64,000 nt of DNA from Prevotellaceae bacterium (GCA_031258195.1 JAIRNF010000040.1:1-64000), one strand, 5' to 3'. Shown: positions 1 through 9,877, numbered from the stretch's first letter. Numbers and translations: made by a program. The notes: generated by a model from the letters alone, not told the origin.

Positions 1-180
1 CGATCCCGTCGATACGGTCGGCTCCGTTCGCGAACGCGTTCTCGCCGCGCCCGACCCCGTGGCGCTTTTTATACCCGTAACTCGCCGCTCCGGCGCGGGC
101 TCCGAATCCGTCCGCGTCAGCGTCCGCCTTACCCTTAAGAACGGGCGTCGGCTCGCCCGCCGAACGGCTCCGTGCGAGCA
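1..180. other. GC-rich tract of foreign composition at the window edge
   Basis: By hand count about 70% of these bases are G or C, against roughly 40% in the rest of the window. One forward frame is open from base 2 to a TAA at 200-202 and could be the C-terminal 66 residues of a protein with GC-rich third codon positions. Other frames are also open, as expected at this composition, so coding is unproven. The tract ends abruptly at a 21-bp palindrome (180-200). It could be a horizontally acquired fragment or a chimeric contig end. Confidence 0.55.
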
Positions 181-200
181 TATCAATAAGTTATTGATAT
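180..200. repeat. Perfect 21-bp palindrome at the composition boundary
   Basis: ATATCAATAA, a central G, then TTATTGATAT: two perfect 10-bp arms. It lies exactly where the GC-rich tract changes to AT-rich DNA. It could be an operator, a recombination site or chance in AT-rich sequence. From 203 to about 390 I see no gene. Confidence 0.6.
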
Positions 201-394
201 AAAATAAGATTAGAATTAAATTGAACAACTAGTGAAAATAGAAAAATAGCACTATATTAACATTTTCTCTTAACAGATATCTATAATATTTAAATAAAGG
301 ATAAAAATGAATAGTGGATTAATGATTTGTGGAAGAGATTTTAACGTAGATTTTCACCACTTCCCTAAAATAAAATGATATACCAAAAAGAGCT

Positions 395-402
395 TATCTT
401 TG
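395..402 (+). promoter_or_regulatory. Putative Bacteroidota -7 promoter box for recQ
   Basis: TATCTTTG matches the Bacteroidota sigma-ABfr -7 consensus TAnnTTTG and lies 26 bases upstream of the recQ ATG. No clear -33 TTTG box is visible at the usual spacing. Confidence 0.5.
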
Positions 403-428
403 AAATAAAGATTTTTCTATAATAATAA

Positions 429-2339
429 ATGAGCACTTTTCTTCAAATACTACAAAAAGTATGGGGCTATTCCGGCTTTCGCCCCTTACAAGAAGATATC
501 ATCCGTTCGATATGCGAAGGACAGGATACTTTGGCGCTTATGCCTACAGGTGGAGGAAAGTCTATCACCTTTCAGCTGCCCGCGCTTGCAAAAGAAGGGA
601 TATGCCTTGTTATTACACCGCTTATAGCGCTAATGAAGGATCAGGTGGAAAGCCTGAAGGCGAAAGGGATTAAAGCTCTAGCCATCCATTCCGGAATGGA
701 TACACGAGAAATTAGCGTTGCATTAGACAACTGTATCTACGGTGACTACAAGTTCTTATACCTCTCGCCCGAACGTATCGGAACTGATATTTTTCGGCAA
801 CGAGTACAAAAAATGAATGTTTGCCTAATAACAGTTGACGAAGCTCATTGTATATCGCAATGGGGGTATGATTTCCGACCTTCATATTTGAAAATTGTCG
901 AGCTGCGCGATCTTATTCCATATGCTCCTATAGCTGCATTAACGGCAACGGCAACCCCAATCGTAGCCGATGATATAATGGATAAGCTGCGGTTTAAACG
1001 CAAGAACTTACTTAAAACCTCTTTTGAGCGTAAAAACCTTGCTTATATTGTCCGCAAAACAGACGATAAGCCTAAGTATCTTTTGAAAATAGCGGCGAAA
1101 ACTCCGGGAAGCGGAATTGTATATGTCAGAAGCCGTAAGCAGACAAAGGAGATATCTGAGCTATTACAAAAATCAGGTTTCAGCGCCGATTTTTACCATG
1201 CGGGATTAACGCCGGAACTTCGCTCGCAAAGGCAGGATAGCTGGAAATGGGGCAAGACTAAAATAATTGTAGCAACAAACGCTTTTGGTATGGGCATTGA
1301 TAAGCCCGATGTTCGTTTTACGGTACACATGGATGTACCCGACTCCATTGAAGCATACTTCCAAGAAGCGGGGCGCGCCGGTAGAGACGGACAGCCGGCA
1401 TATGCCGTATTGCTATACAACGATGCCGATAGAACGAAAGCAGATCAGCGAATAAGGGTAGAGTTCCCCCCTCTCGAAACGATAAAGAAGGTGTATCAAG
1501 CTGTTTGTACGTATTTAAACATTCCGTTTGGTGCCGGAAAGAACATATCATACGACTTTAACTTAAGCAGCTTCGCAATAGCTTACAAGATACATACCCT
1601 TACAGCATATAGCGCTTTACAGATACTACAACGCGAAGGCTATCTGGAACTAACAGATGAGATGAATAACCCGTCGCGGGTAATGTTTACAACTGGTAGA
1701 GATGAGCTATACAAGTTTCAGGTAAACCATGCCGACTTAGACGCTTTTATTAAGCTGCTGCTTAGGGCATACAGCGGTTTATTCTCAGAATACGTCAGGA
1801 TAAGCGAGGAGGTACTGGCAAAAACCGCCAACATAAGCCTTGATATGGTATATACTAATTTAAAGACACTATCGCGCTTGCATATTATATCGTATATTCC
1901 GCGTAAAAAAACACCCGTACTGTTTTTTAACGAGGAACGGCTTGAGGATGCAAATCTGCGCATCTCTAATGAGAGCTATGCTAAAAGAAAACAACGGCAG
2001 GAGGAAAGAATTGCACAGATGTTAGAGTACTCCTCATCTACCAGTAAATGCCGCAGCCAGCTTTTATTAGCATATTTCGGAGAAACCGCCACTTACCGTT
2101 GTGGTATTTGCGATGTATGCAAAGAGCGTAACGAAATAGGGTTAAGTACCTACGAATTCGATCTTATTTTGGATGAAATAAAAAAAGCGTTGCATGAGCG
2201 AACGCTTAAGCTGAATGAACTGGTTGACAACGTACAACAAAAAACCGATAAAACGATTAAAGTTATCCGTTGGCTATTGGATAACGGTAAGCTTATCCAG
2301 CAAGAGAACGGAGTATTAACATGGCATACCGACAGTTAA
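429..2339 (+). CDS. recQ: ATP-dependent DNA helicase RecQ (short form, no HRDC)
   Basis: This is a 3'-5' DNA helicase that unwinds recombination and stalled-fork intermediates in the cytoplasm. The order is superfamily 2 helicase core, zinc-binding RecQ-Ct, winged helix. Walker A TGGGKS is at residues 40-45, DEAH at 137-140, and motif VI (EAGRAGRDG) near 313-321. The zinc site is C541, C558, C561 and C564. The C-terminal 70 residues look like a winged helix, and no HRDC domain follows. At 636 aa this matches the HRDC-less RecQ type common in Bacteroidota. A -7 box at 395 suggests its own promoter. It converges on the minus-strand phosphatase gene. Confidence 0.95.
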   Translation: MSTFLQILQKVWGYSGFRPLQEDIIRSICEGQDTLALMPTGGGKSITFQLPALAKEGICLVITPLIALMKDQVESLKAKGIKALAIHSGMDTREISVALDNCIYGDYKFLYLSPERIGTDIFRQRVQKMNVCLITVDEAHCISQWGYDFRPSYLKIVELRDLIPYAPIAALTATATPIVADDIMDKLRFKRKNLLKTSFERKNLAYIVRKTDDKPKYLLKIAAKTPGSGIVYVRSRKQTKEISELLQKSGFSADFYHAGLTPELRSQRQDSWKWGKTKIIVATNAFGMGIDKPDVRFTVHMDVPDSIEAYFQEAGRAGRDGQPAYAVLLYNDADRTKADQRIRVEFPPLETIKKVYQAVCTYLNIPFGAGKNISYDFNLSSFAIAYKIHTLTAYSALQILQREGYLELTDEMNNPSRVMFTTGRDELYKFQVNHADLDAFIKLLLRAYSGLFSEYVRISEEVLAKTANISLDMVYTNLKTLSRLHIISYIPRKKTPVLFFNEERLEDANLRISNESYAKRKQRQEERIAQMLEYSSSTSKCRSQLLLAYFGETATYRCGICDVCKERNEIGLSTYEFDLILDEIKKALHERTLKLNELVDNVQQKTDKTIKVIRWLLDNGKLIQQENGVLTWHTDS

Positions 2340-2365
2340 GTCCGCCCGTTGATATGCCATGCCTT

Positions 2366-3121
2366 TTACTCCAACAGTATCGATCTTAACTTTGCCTGTT
2401 TTTCTATACTAAAATCCAACACCGTATTGGCATAGCCACAAACAGCTTCGTAATCTTTACCAATAACGGTAAATGCGGCGCTAAGATATTGCTCGTCGGC
2501 TAGCATGAGCACATTAAATGCTTTTCGTGCTGCTTCGGGAATAGTATTAACTTCTATCTTGCTTATAAAGTCTTTTAAATAATCGTTTGTTAGTAGGTAG
2601 CTGTTCAAAACATTATCCCACTGTACGCCCAGCAATGAAAGAAGAAGAGCGGCAGCGTATCCGGTGCGATCTTTTCCTGCCGTACAATGGAACAGTACCG
2701 GATAGTTCGATTCGTCAACCAGTAGCTTTAAGAACTCCGAATATTGCTTACCATAACCTGTTACAAACGAGCGATACGCGCTGCACATCAATGCTCGCGC
2801 ACCCGATTCTTCAAACTTACCCGACATTAAGTATGGCGCAAACGACTTAATATCACCGCTAAATATGGGTATTCTATACTTAGCCAACCCTTTCCGTTCA
2901 TAAATGGTAGGGCTGTCTTCAACCTCTTCGTCGTCTCTAAAGTCAACAATAGTTTTAATACCTAACTCGTCAAGCAATGCCCTACCCTCTTCTGTTATAC
3001 TATCCAGCTTGGCAGATCGGTACAACATATTCTGTTTAACTATTTTGCCGCTATTGGTTTTATACCCCCCAACATCTCTAAAATTTTCTACTCCAATATT
3101 CGCTAGTATTGTATTTTTCAT
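2366..3121 (-). CDS. Tyrosine/serine protein phosphatase (Y_phosphatase3-type)
   Basis: A 251-aa cytoplasmic phosphatase of the DSP-like Y_phosphatase3 family. The N-terminal NFRDVGGY (residues 13-20) is typical of this family. The P-loop signature HCTAGKDRTG at 145-154 carries the nucleophilic Cys146 and the phosphate-binding Arg152. A D-rich stretch near residues 60-70 (VDFRDDEEVED) is also characteristic. The substrate is unknown: these enzymes act on phosphotyrosine, phosphoserine or phosphoinositides. It lies 66 bases after the PG0541-like gene on the same strand and may be co-transcribed with the efflux operon, but the functional link is unclear. Confidence 0.88.
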   Translation of the reverse strand: MKNTILANIGVENFRDVGGYKTNSGKIVKQNMLYRSAKLDSITEEGRALLDELGIKTIVDFRDDEEVEDSPTIYERKGLAKYRIPIFSGDIKSFAPYLMSGKFEESGARALMCSAYRSFVTGYGKQYSEFLKLLVDESNYPVLFHCTAGKDRTGYAAALLLSLLGVQWDNVLNSYLLTNDYLKDFISKIEVNTIPEAARKAFNVLMLADEQYLSAAFTVIGKDYEAVCGYANTVLDFSIEKQAKLRSILLE

Positions 3122-3187
3122 AGTTAACTTCGCTTTATAAACGAGCGCATATGTCTTTTCAAGTAGTGGTTAGATATAAAATACAGC

Positions 3188-3481
3188 CTAAATCCCGTCT
3201 TCTACGTTCCAAACAAAAGCACGAATACCCTGTTCGGATGTCTTTTCGTCTAGCTTTTTTAGGCTCTTCAGGATAAGTTCCACTCTTTCGTCTTCCACAA
3301 CGGCAAGCATTGCAGAGTTCAGCTCGGGCCATGCGTGGCTACCAAAGTGAGGAGTTCCATCTACACTTCCACGACCATGAACGGTATCCCATTTAGTGTA
3401 GCCTCTAATCATACACTTGTCAAGAATAAATGTAATACGTTCTGTTAAAGCCTGGTTATATGCTATAAAAATCGCTTTCAT
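3188..3481 (-). CDS. PG0541-family transporter-associated protein (PII-like)
   Basis: A 97-aa protein matching the small PG0541 family found at the end of RND efflux operons in Bacteroidales. The motif GSHAWPELNSAMLAVVEDE (about 47-65) is characteristic, and the fold is thought to resemble nitrogen regulatory PII proteins. That suggests a ligand-sensing or regulatory partner for the pump, though its function is not established. It is the last gene of the TetR-TolC-MFP-RND operon. A 34-bp perfect palindrome lies between it and the pump gene. Confidence 0.85.
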   Translation of the reverse strand: MKAIFIAYNQALTERITFILDKCMIRGYTKWDTVHGRGSVDGTPHFGSHAWPELNSAMLAVVEDERVELILKSLKKLDEKTSEQGIRAFVWNVEDGI

Positions 3482-3500
3482 TTTTTATCTATGTTTTATA

Positions 3501-3534
3501 GATGTTGTTAGCCAGAATTCTGGCTAACAACATC
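3501..3534. repeat. 34-bp perfect palindrome between the RND pump and PG0541-like genes
   Basis: Two 17-bp arms (GATGTTGTTAGCCAGAA and its exact complement) meet with no spacer at 3517/3518. There is no T-run on the minus strand, so it is more likely an intercistronic mRNA-stabilising hairpin or a protein binding site than a strong terminator. Confidence 0.75.
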
Positions 3535-3543
3535 ACATTCTTT

Positions 3544-6500
3544 TTAAGAGTTTTCTCCTAATTCATTAAACTCGGCTTGCAGCTTAGCAATACGCTTACG
3601 CTCCTTTTTCATATAGCTAGCCCCAAACAGCGTATAAACTATAGGAATTACAACGAGGGTAAGAATAGTAGAGAAAGTTAAACCACCGATAACGGCAATA
3701 CCCATCGGTTTCCAAATAGCAGAACCTTCGCCGGAACCTATTGCTAACGGAAGCATACCAAGAATAGTTGTTAATGCCGTCATTAATACCGGACGTAAAC
3801 GCGATTTACCTGCTGCAATTACCGCCTGGCTAACCGCCATACCTCGCTCACGAAGCAGGTTGGTAAAGTCCACCATCACAATACCTGTTTTTACTACAAT
3901 ACCTACCAACATTACAGCCCCGATAAGAGCGATAAGGCTAAGCGGTGTATTTGTCATCCATAATGCAAAGAATACCCCCGTAAATGCGAATGGTAACGAA
4001 AGCATAATGATAAATGGCATACGTAACGACTCAAACTGTGTTGCCATTACAATATATACCAATACAACAATAAGCAATAGCAGAGTTCCCATATCCGCAA
4101 ATGATTCTTGCTGATCTTCGTATGTACCGCCTATATCAACATATACGCCAGCCGGAGTATCTAGCTTAGCAATTTCTTGCCGCATTCCGGCAACAACATC
4201 TCCTAATGCTGCCCCATATAAGTTTGAATGAACAGTAATAATACGCTGACGGTTTTCGCGCTCAATGGTTGGTGGTGTAAAGTATTCAACCACTCTACCA
4301 ACATCCTGAACACGTACTGCCTGCCCTTGATTATTATAGATTAAAATGTTTTCAATATCTTGTACGGACTCGCGGAATTTCTCGTCATACCGAACAACAA
4401 TGTCGTACTCATCCCCATCTTCACGGTAAAGGCTAGCTGTTAAACCGTTGATACGGTTACGAACATAGTTTGCGGCAGTACCCATATTCAAGCCATAATG
4501 CGCAAGCTTACGTCTATCAAATTCTACACGATATTGTAGCTGCATTGGATCGCGACTCAGTCGTGTATCACGCGCTCCTGTTACATTTTTGCTGATGCTA
4601 TCCGCCAACCTGTTAGCGTAAGCCGAAGTAACATCAAAATCGTACCCGAAAATTTGCACATCTACCGTATTACCACCAAAACTTCCTCCACTACTACCTC
4701 CAGGGGTTACAGTGTACTTCTCTACTTCCGGTATCTCGCTTAACTCATGACGAAGCAAATCTCCGATCTCGAAAATATCACGATCACGTTGTGTAGATTT
4801 TGTAAACCTCATCATATAGTTAATAATATGAGTACCCGACTTTCCGAAAGCGGCAAAGATATTACTACCGTCGGCAGCACCTGCACTTGTTGACAAAACC
4901 AATACTTCGGGATAGTCTTTTTTAATGATGCTATCTATCTTACGAGCTATAATTCTAGTAGATTCCAGCCCTGTACCTTGTGGTAATTCCACCGTAGCGC
5001 TCATTTGGGCATTATCCGACTCTGGTATGAATTCTGTAGGAACTTGGTTAATAAGAAAAAGACTTGCAATAAATACCAGCGCACATCCAATTATCATACC
5101 GGTACGATGGCGAATCGACCAAGTAAGCAGCTTAGCGTATCCGCTATCCAGCTTATCTAAAAATATATCAATGGGTTTAAATAGTATTCCTAAACCTTTA
5201 TAAGTATGCTCTCCTTTATCTCCTTTTAGCATCAACGCCGATAGAGTTGGGGTAAGGGTAATAGCGGCAACTGTAGAAATAGTAACAACAATAGACACAA
5301 TCCAACCGAACGGACGGAACATAATACCCGCCATACCTCCTACCATTGTTAACGGTAAGAATACCGCCACAACTGTTAGCGTTGTTGCAATAACGGCAAG
5401 CCAAACTTCGTTAGTACCATAAATTGAGGCTTCACGAGCCGAACTTCCGCGTTCTATATGCTTGGTAATATTTTCTAACACCACAATGGCATCGTCTACA
5501 ACCATACCGATAGCAATAGATAGCGAGCTGAGGGTAATAACGTTTATAGAGCCACCCGTTGCATACATGTATATAAATGCGGTGATTAACGATACCGGAA
5601 TTGTTAGCGCGATAATAAACGTGGCTCTCCAGCGTCCTAAGAAGAATAGCACAACCAATACTACGAATAGGAATGCATACATAACAGTCTCGCTCAAGCT
5701 GCTAATACTATCCTGTATGAATTCCGACGTATCAACAATAATTCCGAGCTTAATATCGGGAGGAAGAGATGGCTTTAAACGTTCTATTTCAGCCAATACT
5801 GAGCTAGCGACAGAAACGCTGTTTGCTCCTGATTGTTTTTGAACAATTATACGAACACCTTGTCCACCATCTATGCGCTCGTTAATTGTTTCTTTTTTTA
5901 GCGTATCTTTAATTGTAGCAACGTCAGACAGCAAAACCGTAGGCATACCTGGTCTGCTGATAACCACATCTCTCATCTCATCGCTATTGGCAAACTCTCC
6001 CTCAATACGTAGCGTATACGATTCAGATCCTACATCAAATGTACCACCCGGTACGTTAAGGTTTTCCGCCCCAATAACTTGTCCTATTTGTTCAATAGTA
6101 AGGCTATAAGCCTCCATCTTAACAGGGTCGAGGTTAACCTGCACCTCACGGATAGGCGCACCGCTAATACTTACGGCGCCTACCCCATCGATACGGTTCA
6201 AAGGGTTAGTCAGCTTATCTTCCAGAATTTTATTAATTGCAGCGTAGCTCTCTTCTGCCGTCGCCGATAGCACAACTACCGGAATCATGCTGGAGTTGAA
6301 CTTAAAGATAACCGGCTTATCAGAATCTTCGGGTAAGTAACCTTCTACAACCGATATGGCATCGCGTACATCGTTTGTTGCCTCGTCGAGGTTTATACCC
6401 CACTCAAACTCAACGTTTACAAGCGAAAAGTTATCGTAAGACTTAGATGTAAGCTTCTTAAGGTTGTTAACCGTATTTAATCGGTCTTCGAGTATCTTGG

Positions 6501-6690
6501 TAATATTTGTCTCGATATCGGCGGCACTTGCACCTTCATAAGTAGTAAATACGCTGACCGCAGGGATATCCATCTCAGGATATAGGTCGATTGCTAGATT
6601 TCGCATGGAGAACAAGCCGAATATTATCACACCTACAAAGATAATGATAGTGGACAGCGGTCTCCTAACGGAGGTTTCGTATATTTTCAT
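3544..6690 (-). CDS. Efflux RND transporter permease (AcrB/MexB-like)
   Basis: The 1048-aa inner-membrane proton-driven pump of a tripartite exporter, full length for the family. It begins with the usual first transmembrane segment (residues 10-30, FVGVIIFGLFSMRNLAIDLYP), a large periplasmic loop, then a transmembrane block containing GMVVDDAIVVLENI with the paired aspartates of the proton relay. A second periplasmic domain and C-terminal transmembrane block follow. It is downstream of the adaptor and TolC genes in one operon, so it probably exports drugs, bile salts or metabolites. The substrate cannot be told from sequence. Confidence 0.95.
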   Translation of the reverse strand: MKIYETSVRRPLSTIIIFVGVIIFGLFSMRNLAIDLYPEMDIPAVSVFTTYEGASAADIETNITKILEDRLNTVNNLKKLTSKSYDNFSLVNVEFEWGINLDEATNDVRDAISVVEGYLPEDSDKPVIFKFNSSMIPVVVLSATAEESYAAINKILEDKLTNPLNRIDGVGAVSISGAPIREVQVNLDPVKMEAYSLTIEQIGQVIGAENLNVPGGTFDVGSESYTLRIEGEFANSDEMRDVVISRPGMPTVLLSDVATIKDTLKKETINERIDGGQGVRIIVQKQSGANSVSVASSVLAEIERLKPSLPPDIKLGIIVDTSEFIQDSISSLSETVMYAFLFVVLVVLFFLGRWRATFIIALTIPVSLITAFIYMYATGGSINVITLSSLSIAIGMVVDDAIVVLENITKHIERGSSAREASIYGTNEVWLAVIATTLTVVAVFLPLTMVGGMAGIMFRPFGWIVSIVVTISTVAAITLTPTLSALMLKGDKGEHTYKGLGILFKPIDIFLDKLDSGYAKLLTWSIRHRTGMIIGCALVFIASLFLINQVPTEFIPESDNAQMSATVELPQGTGLESTRIIARKIDSIIKKDYPEVLVLSTSAGAADGSNIFAAFGKSGTHIINYMMRFTKSTQRDRDIFEIGDLLRHELSEIPEVEKYTVTPGGSSGGSFGGNTVDVQIFGYDFDVTSAYANRLADSISKNVTGARDTRLSRDPMQLQYRVEFDRRKLAHYGLNMGTAANYVRNRINGLTASLYREDGDEYDIVVRYDEKFRESVQDIENILIYNNQGQAVRVQDVGRVVEYFTPPTIERENRQRIITVHSNLYGAALGDVVAGMRQEIAKLDTPAGVYVDIGGTYEDQQESFADMGTLLLLIVVLVYIVMATQFESLRMPFIIMLSLPFAFTGVFFALWMTNTPLSLIALIGAVMLVGIVVKTGIVMVDFTNLLRERGMAVSQAVIAAGKSRLRPVLMTALTTILGMLPLAIGSGEGSAIWKPMGIAVIGGLTFSTILTLVVIPIVYTLFGASYMKKERKRIAKLQAEFNELGENS

Positions 6691-6733
6691 TGGTTATATT
6701 ATCTTTTTTTAGTACAACGTAAAGAACGACTAA

Positions 6734-6749
6734 AGTAGAAGCTTCTACT
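6734..6749. repeat. 16-bp perfect palindrome between the adaptor and pump genes
   Basis: AGTAGAAG followed by its exact complement CTTCTACT, in the 93-bp gap between the adaptor and permease genes. It is a possible intercistronic hairpin or operator and has no poly-T tail. Confidence 0.5.
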
Positions 6750-6783
6750 CGCGCGCTCTACATTAAATTTATCATTCTTAAGC

Positions 6784-7803
6784 TTAGTTCTGAATTTCAA
6801 CTTCCGTTTTATCCATCAAGCGTGTTGTTCCGGCAATTGCTACCTGATCGTTTTCTTCAACTCCCGAAAGAACCTCAAACTCATCTCCAACACGACGCCC
6901 AAGCTCTACGCTCTTACGATGTGCAACACCATTTTTTATTACAAATACATAACGCTCATTAGAACCTTCTTGCTTCTGAACGGCTTTATCCGGAATTGCT
7001 ACACGTGGTATAACATCGAATGTCATTTCTACGCGGGCAAACATACCGGGCTTAACCGTCATATCGCTGTTAGGTAGCGTGACTTCCACGGCAAATGTAC
7101 GAGTTAGCTGATTAACTGTAGGGTGTACTAAATATACCGTACCTTCAAAATCACGATCAGGGTACGTGTCAAGCTTTACTTTTACCTTCATGCCCTTCTT
7201 AACGCTAGGGTAAAATGTTTCTTGTACGTTAACCAATATCTTAACAGGCTGCATCCGCATAACGGTAACAACAGGTAGCGCTCCATACATATCGCCATCA
7301 TCGTAGTTGCGTGCTGTAACTATACCGCTTATTGGGCTGGTAAGCTGCATATTTTCTTTTAAATTATTAACCGATGTTGTTGATATATCTACTTGCGATT
7401 TAAGGTTATCATACTCTTGTTGAGAAATCGCACCCGCCTTCAACAAATTTTCAATACGCTTAAGATCTTGTTCTAAAGTTTTTAGCTGAACCGTTGCCTG
7501 ATTAAACTGAGTCTTATCCATTATTGCTAATACTTGACCGGCTCTTACAACATCCCCTACTTCTACATTTATTTTGTCGATACGAAGAGGCATAGACGGA
7601 CTAATATTATTTACCTTAAATCCTTCTACCGTTCCGGAGTATTCATAAATTTGATCAATAGGCTTCATAACTGCCGTAGCAACCTTTACAGCAACTTTAG
7701 AATTCTCTTCTACCGTTTCGGTTTCTGCTGTTTTTCCTTTGCATCCAACCAGTACGGTTAATGCGACAAGTGACATGTACTTTAAGATCGATACTGTTTT
7801 CAT
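6784..7803 (-). CDS. Efflux RND transporter periplasmic adaptor (membrane fusion lipoprotein)
   Basis: A 339-aa HlyD/AcrA-family adaptor linking the pump to the outer-membrane channel. The N-terminus has a lipoprotein signal with a lipobox ending at Cys21 (TVLVGC). Next come a biotinyl-lipoyl half-motif (VEVGDVVRAGQVLAIMD, about 81-97), a short alpha-helical hairpin (residues 100-145), the second lipoyl half (LTSPISGIVTARNYDDGD) and beta-barrel/MP domains (about 200-339). It lies between TolC and the permease in the operon, 41 bases after TolC. Confidence 0.94.
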   Translation of the reverse strand: MKTVSILKYMSLVALTVLVGCKGKTAETETVEENSKVAVKVATAVMKPIDQIYEYSGTVEGFKVNNISPSMPLRIDKINVEVGDVVRAGQVLAIMDKTQFNQATVQLKTLEQDLKRIENLLKAGAISQQEYDNLKSQVDISTTSVNNLKENMQLTSPISGIVTARNYDDGDMYGALPVVTVMRMQPVKILVNVQETFYPSVKKGMKVKVKLDTYPDRDFEGTVYLVHPTVNQLTRTFAVEVTLPNSDMTVKPGMFARVEMTFDVIPRVAIPDKAVQKQEGSNERYVFVIKNGVAHRKSVELGRRVGDEFEVLSGVEENDQVAIAGTTRLMDKTEVEIQN

Positions 7804-7844
7804 CTGTTTTTATTTTATCTTTTTAATATTTTCTAGTATTCAAA

Positions 7845-9218
7845 TTAAAAGCTGTTACCAAGCAACTTGATATAATCTGACTTAGCAGTTAGGTATGAAT
7901 ATATGGCGCTGTTGTAGTTTAACATTGCTTGGGTTAATGCCACTTCGGCATCGTTGAGCTCTACTAGTGTACCTAACCCGCTATCGTAACGGGTTTTTGA
8001 AATTTCGCAGGCTCTTTCTGCCAGGTTAACGCTGCTTATATTTGCTTCGATCTCTTCCACCGCATTACTCATCGTATTAAGCGCATTGCTGACCTGAACG
8101 TTTAAACCGCTTGTAACATATTCTTTCTGCAGGTGAAGCTGGTCGATAGCAAGCTTTGTTTGTTTCTCTTTATTTTTAAGGGTAAAGCCATTAAATATAG
8201 GAACGCTAAGCGACAGACCTATAGTTGGCGTGTCGTACCATATATATTTGCCAAATTTAAAGTTGTTATTCTGCGTTATAAGGTTATAAGAAAACGCCGC
8301 TCCTAAGGTTGGCATACGCTGTGTTTTCTGGAGCTGCAGCTGCTTCTGCAATAATCCTTCCTGCAGCGTTAGCTTGCGTAAGTCGGTATTCTTATCAAGC
8401 GTATAACCATATAAATTGTTATCTCTTTTATACTCGTCCTTAAACTCCATCAGATCTCCCTCTATAGCCAAAGTAATATCAAGAGGTAAGCCCATTAGCA
8501 GCTTAAGCTGTAAATCTGTAATAAGCAGGTTATTTTTAGCCTGTATGTATGAAGGGCGAATGTTGCTAACTTGTACTTCTGATCTTATCATATCGAACTC
8601 GGCAACTACTCCTTCGTTATATTTAAGCTTGATGTTGCGGTAGTTTTCTTCTGCGTTTTTCATGCTTGCCTCTATAACTTCAAAGCTGTTCTCTGCAAGC
8701 AAAGCCATGTAGTACGCTTTTTCAACTTCGTTCTTTAGAGCGACTTTAGATTCGCGAGATGCTTCTAAAGCCACTTCAACATTAAGGTTTGCCAGCTGTA
8801 TATTTTTGTATAATCCCATAGAGAAAAGGGGAACCGTAACATCTACGCCCGCCGTATAGCTATTCCTTAGCGAAGGGTTACGCATACCGTCGCCTTCTTT
8901 AAAGCCCAGCATAGAAGCCATGAATCCGGAAAAAAACATCGGACTGTCTTTTAATGCCCGTTGATAAGAGGCTGAACCCGATACGGAGGGAATAAGGTTT
9001 CCTATCGCTTCTTTTTTTGCATAGTTAGTACGTTCTATTTCTTTATCCGCAATTTTAATAGTAGGATTCTCACTTAAAGCAATCTCCAACGCTTTATCCA
9101 GCGTAATACTAAGCGTAGCACCCTGCGCTACAACTTCTTGGCTCTGCGCTTTCAGGCTCACTGTACCAACACAAAGCGCTACAAGTAGTAATGTAATTGT
9201 TTTCTGCATTCGTCTCAT
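7845..9218 (-). CDS. TolC-family outer membrane efflux channel
   Basis: A 457-aa outer-membrane channel protein. Residues 1-24 are a signal peptide ending near LKAQS. The rest shows the internally duplicated OEP architecture, with long coiled-coil stretches (for example residues 145-190 and 380-430). An internal ATG at 9209 is an alternative start. It follows the TetR gene by 38 bases and precedes the adaptor, completing a self-contained tripartite exporter. Confidence 0.93.
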   Translation of the reverse strand: MRRMQKTITLLLVALCVGTVSLKAQSQEVVAQGATLSITLDKALEIALSENPTIKIADKEIERTNYAKKEAIGNLIPSVSGSASYQRALKDSPMFFSGFMASMLGFKEGDGMRNPSLRNSYTAGVDVTVPLFSMGLYKNIQLANLNVEVALEASRESKVALKNEVEKAYYMALLAENSFEVIEASMKNAEENYRNIKLKYNEGVVAEFDMIRSEVQVSNIRPSYIQAKNNLLITDLQLKLLMGLPLDITLAIEGDLMEFKDEYKRDNNLYGYTLDKNTDLRKLTLQEGLLQKQLQLQKTQRMPTLGAAFSYNLITQNNNFKFGKYIWYDTPTIGLSLSVPIFNGFTLKNKEKQTKLAIDQLHLQKEYVTSGLNVQVSNALNTMSNAVEEIEANISSVNLAERACEISKTRYDSGLGTLVELNDAEVALTQAMLNYNSAIYSYLTAKSDYIKLLGNSF

Positions 9219-9256
9219 AAAAATTACTGTTCTCTGTTTATATTGTTGTATATATT

Positions 9257-9877
9257 TTAATCGTTTGCTTGATCATGTTTAATTTTAAAAGCCCCATCTA
9301 TACGCTCTATGCCTTTAGGCGTTGCTATACCTCTAAAAAACGTTACCACCAGCTTTCTAAGCGAATCGGGAGTAATAAGCTTTTCTAAGTCCTCACTTTT
9401 ATCGACTATGGTAACCAAGTCTTGAATTATAGTAGCTAGCATCTCCAGATTGCGCATTGGCAAAAACAGCCCCTCTTTTATACCTTCTTCAAGAAAAGAT
9501 GTAAGATGCTCTATCCTTGTTTTTCTAAGCGTTTCAACTATTCCTAAAAAAACTTTAGGGTGATACTTTTTTACTTCGTTAAAGAAGCGCCCTACGTTAT
9601 TAGACATTGCTGACATAGCAAAATCCACAAAATACCTTAAAATGTCTATCAAATCCGCATTTGATTCTTTCGCAACTTTAAGAAGTTCGTAGTGCGTCTT
9701 TTCTCCAAATCTTTCAAGACATAAAGTCAACAACTCGTCTTTATCCTTAATTTGTTCGTAAATCGTCCGTTTCGACATGCCAATATGTTCGGCTATATCA
9801 TTCATCGTAACGTTTCGAACACCCTTTTGAAAGAATAAGTAGCTGGCTTCCTGTATTATACGTTCTTTTTGTGTCAT
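9257..9877 (-). CDS. TetR/AcrR-family transcriptional regulator of the efflux operon
   Basis: A 206-aa dimeric repressor. The N-terminal helix-turn-helix (residues 5-50, with FFQKGVRNVTMNDIAEHIGMSKRTIY) is classic TetR; the rest is an all-helical ligand-binding domain. As first gene of the RND operon it most likely represses itself and the pump until an inducer binds. A 10-bp-arm inverted repeat at 9911-9940, overlapping the likely promoter, is the best operator candidate. Confidence 0.93.
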   Translation of the reverse strand: MTQKERIIQEASYLFFQKGVRNVTMNDIAEHIGMSKRTIYEQIKDKDELLTLCLERFGEKTHYELLKVAKESNADLIDILRYFVDFAMSAMSNNVGRFFNEVKKYHPKVFLGIVETLRKTRIEHLTSFLEEGIKEGLFLPMRNLEMLATIIQDLVTIVDKSEDLEKLITPDSLRKLVVTFFRGIATPKGIERIDGAFKIKHDQAND

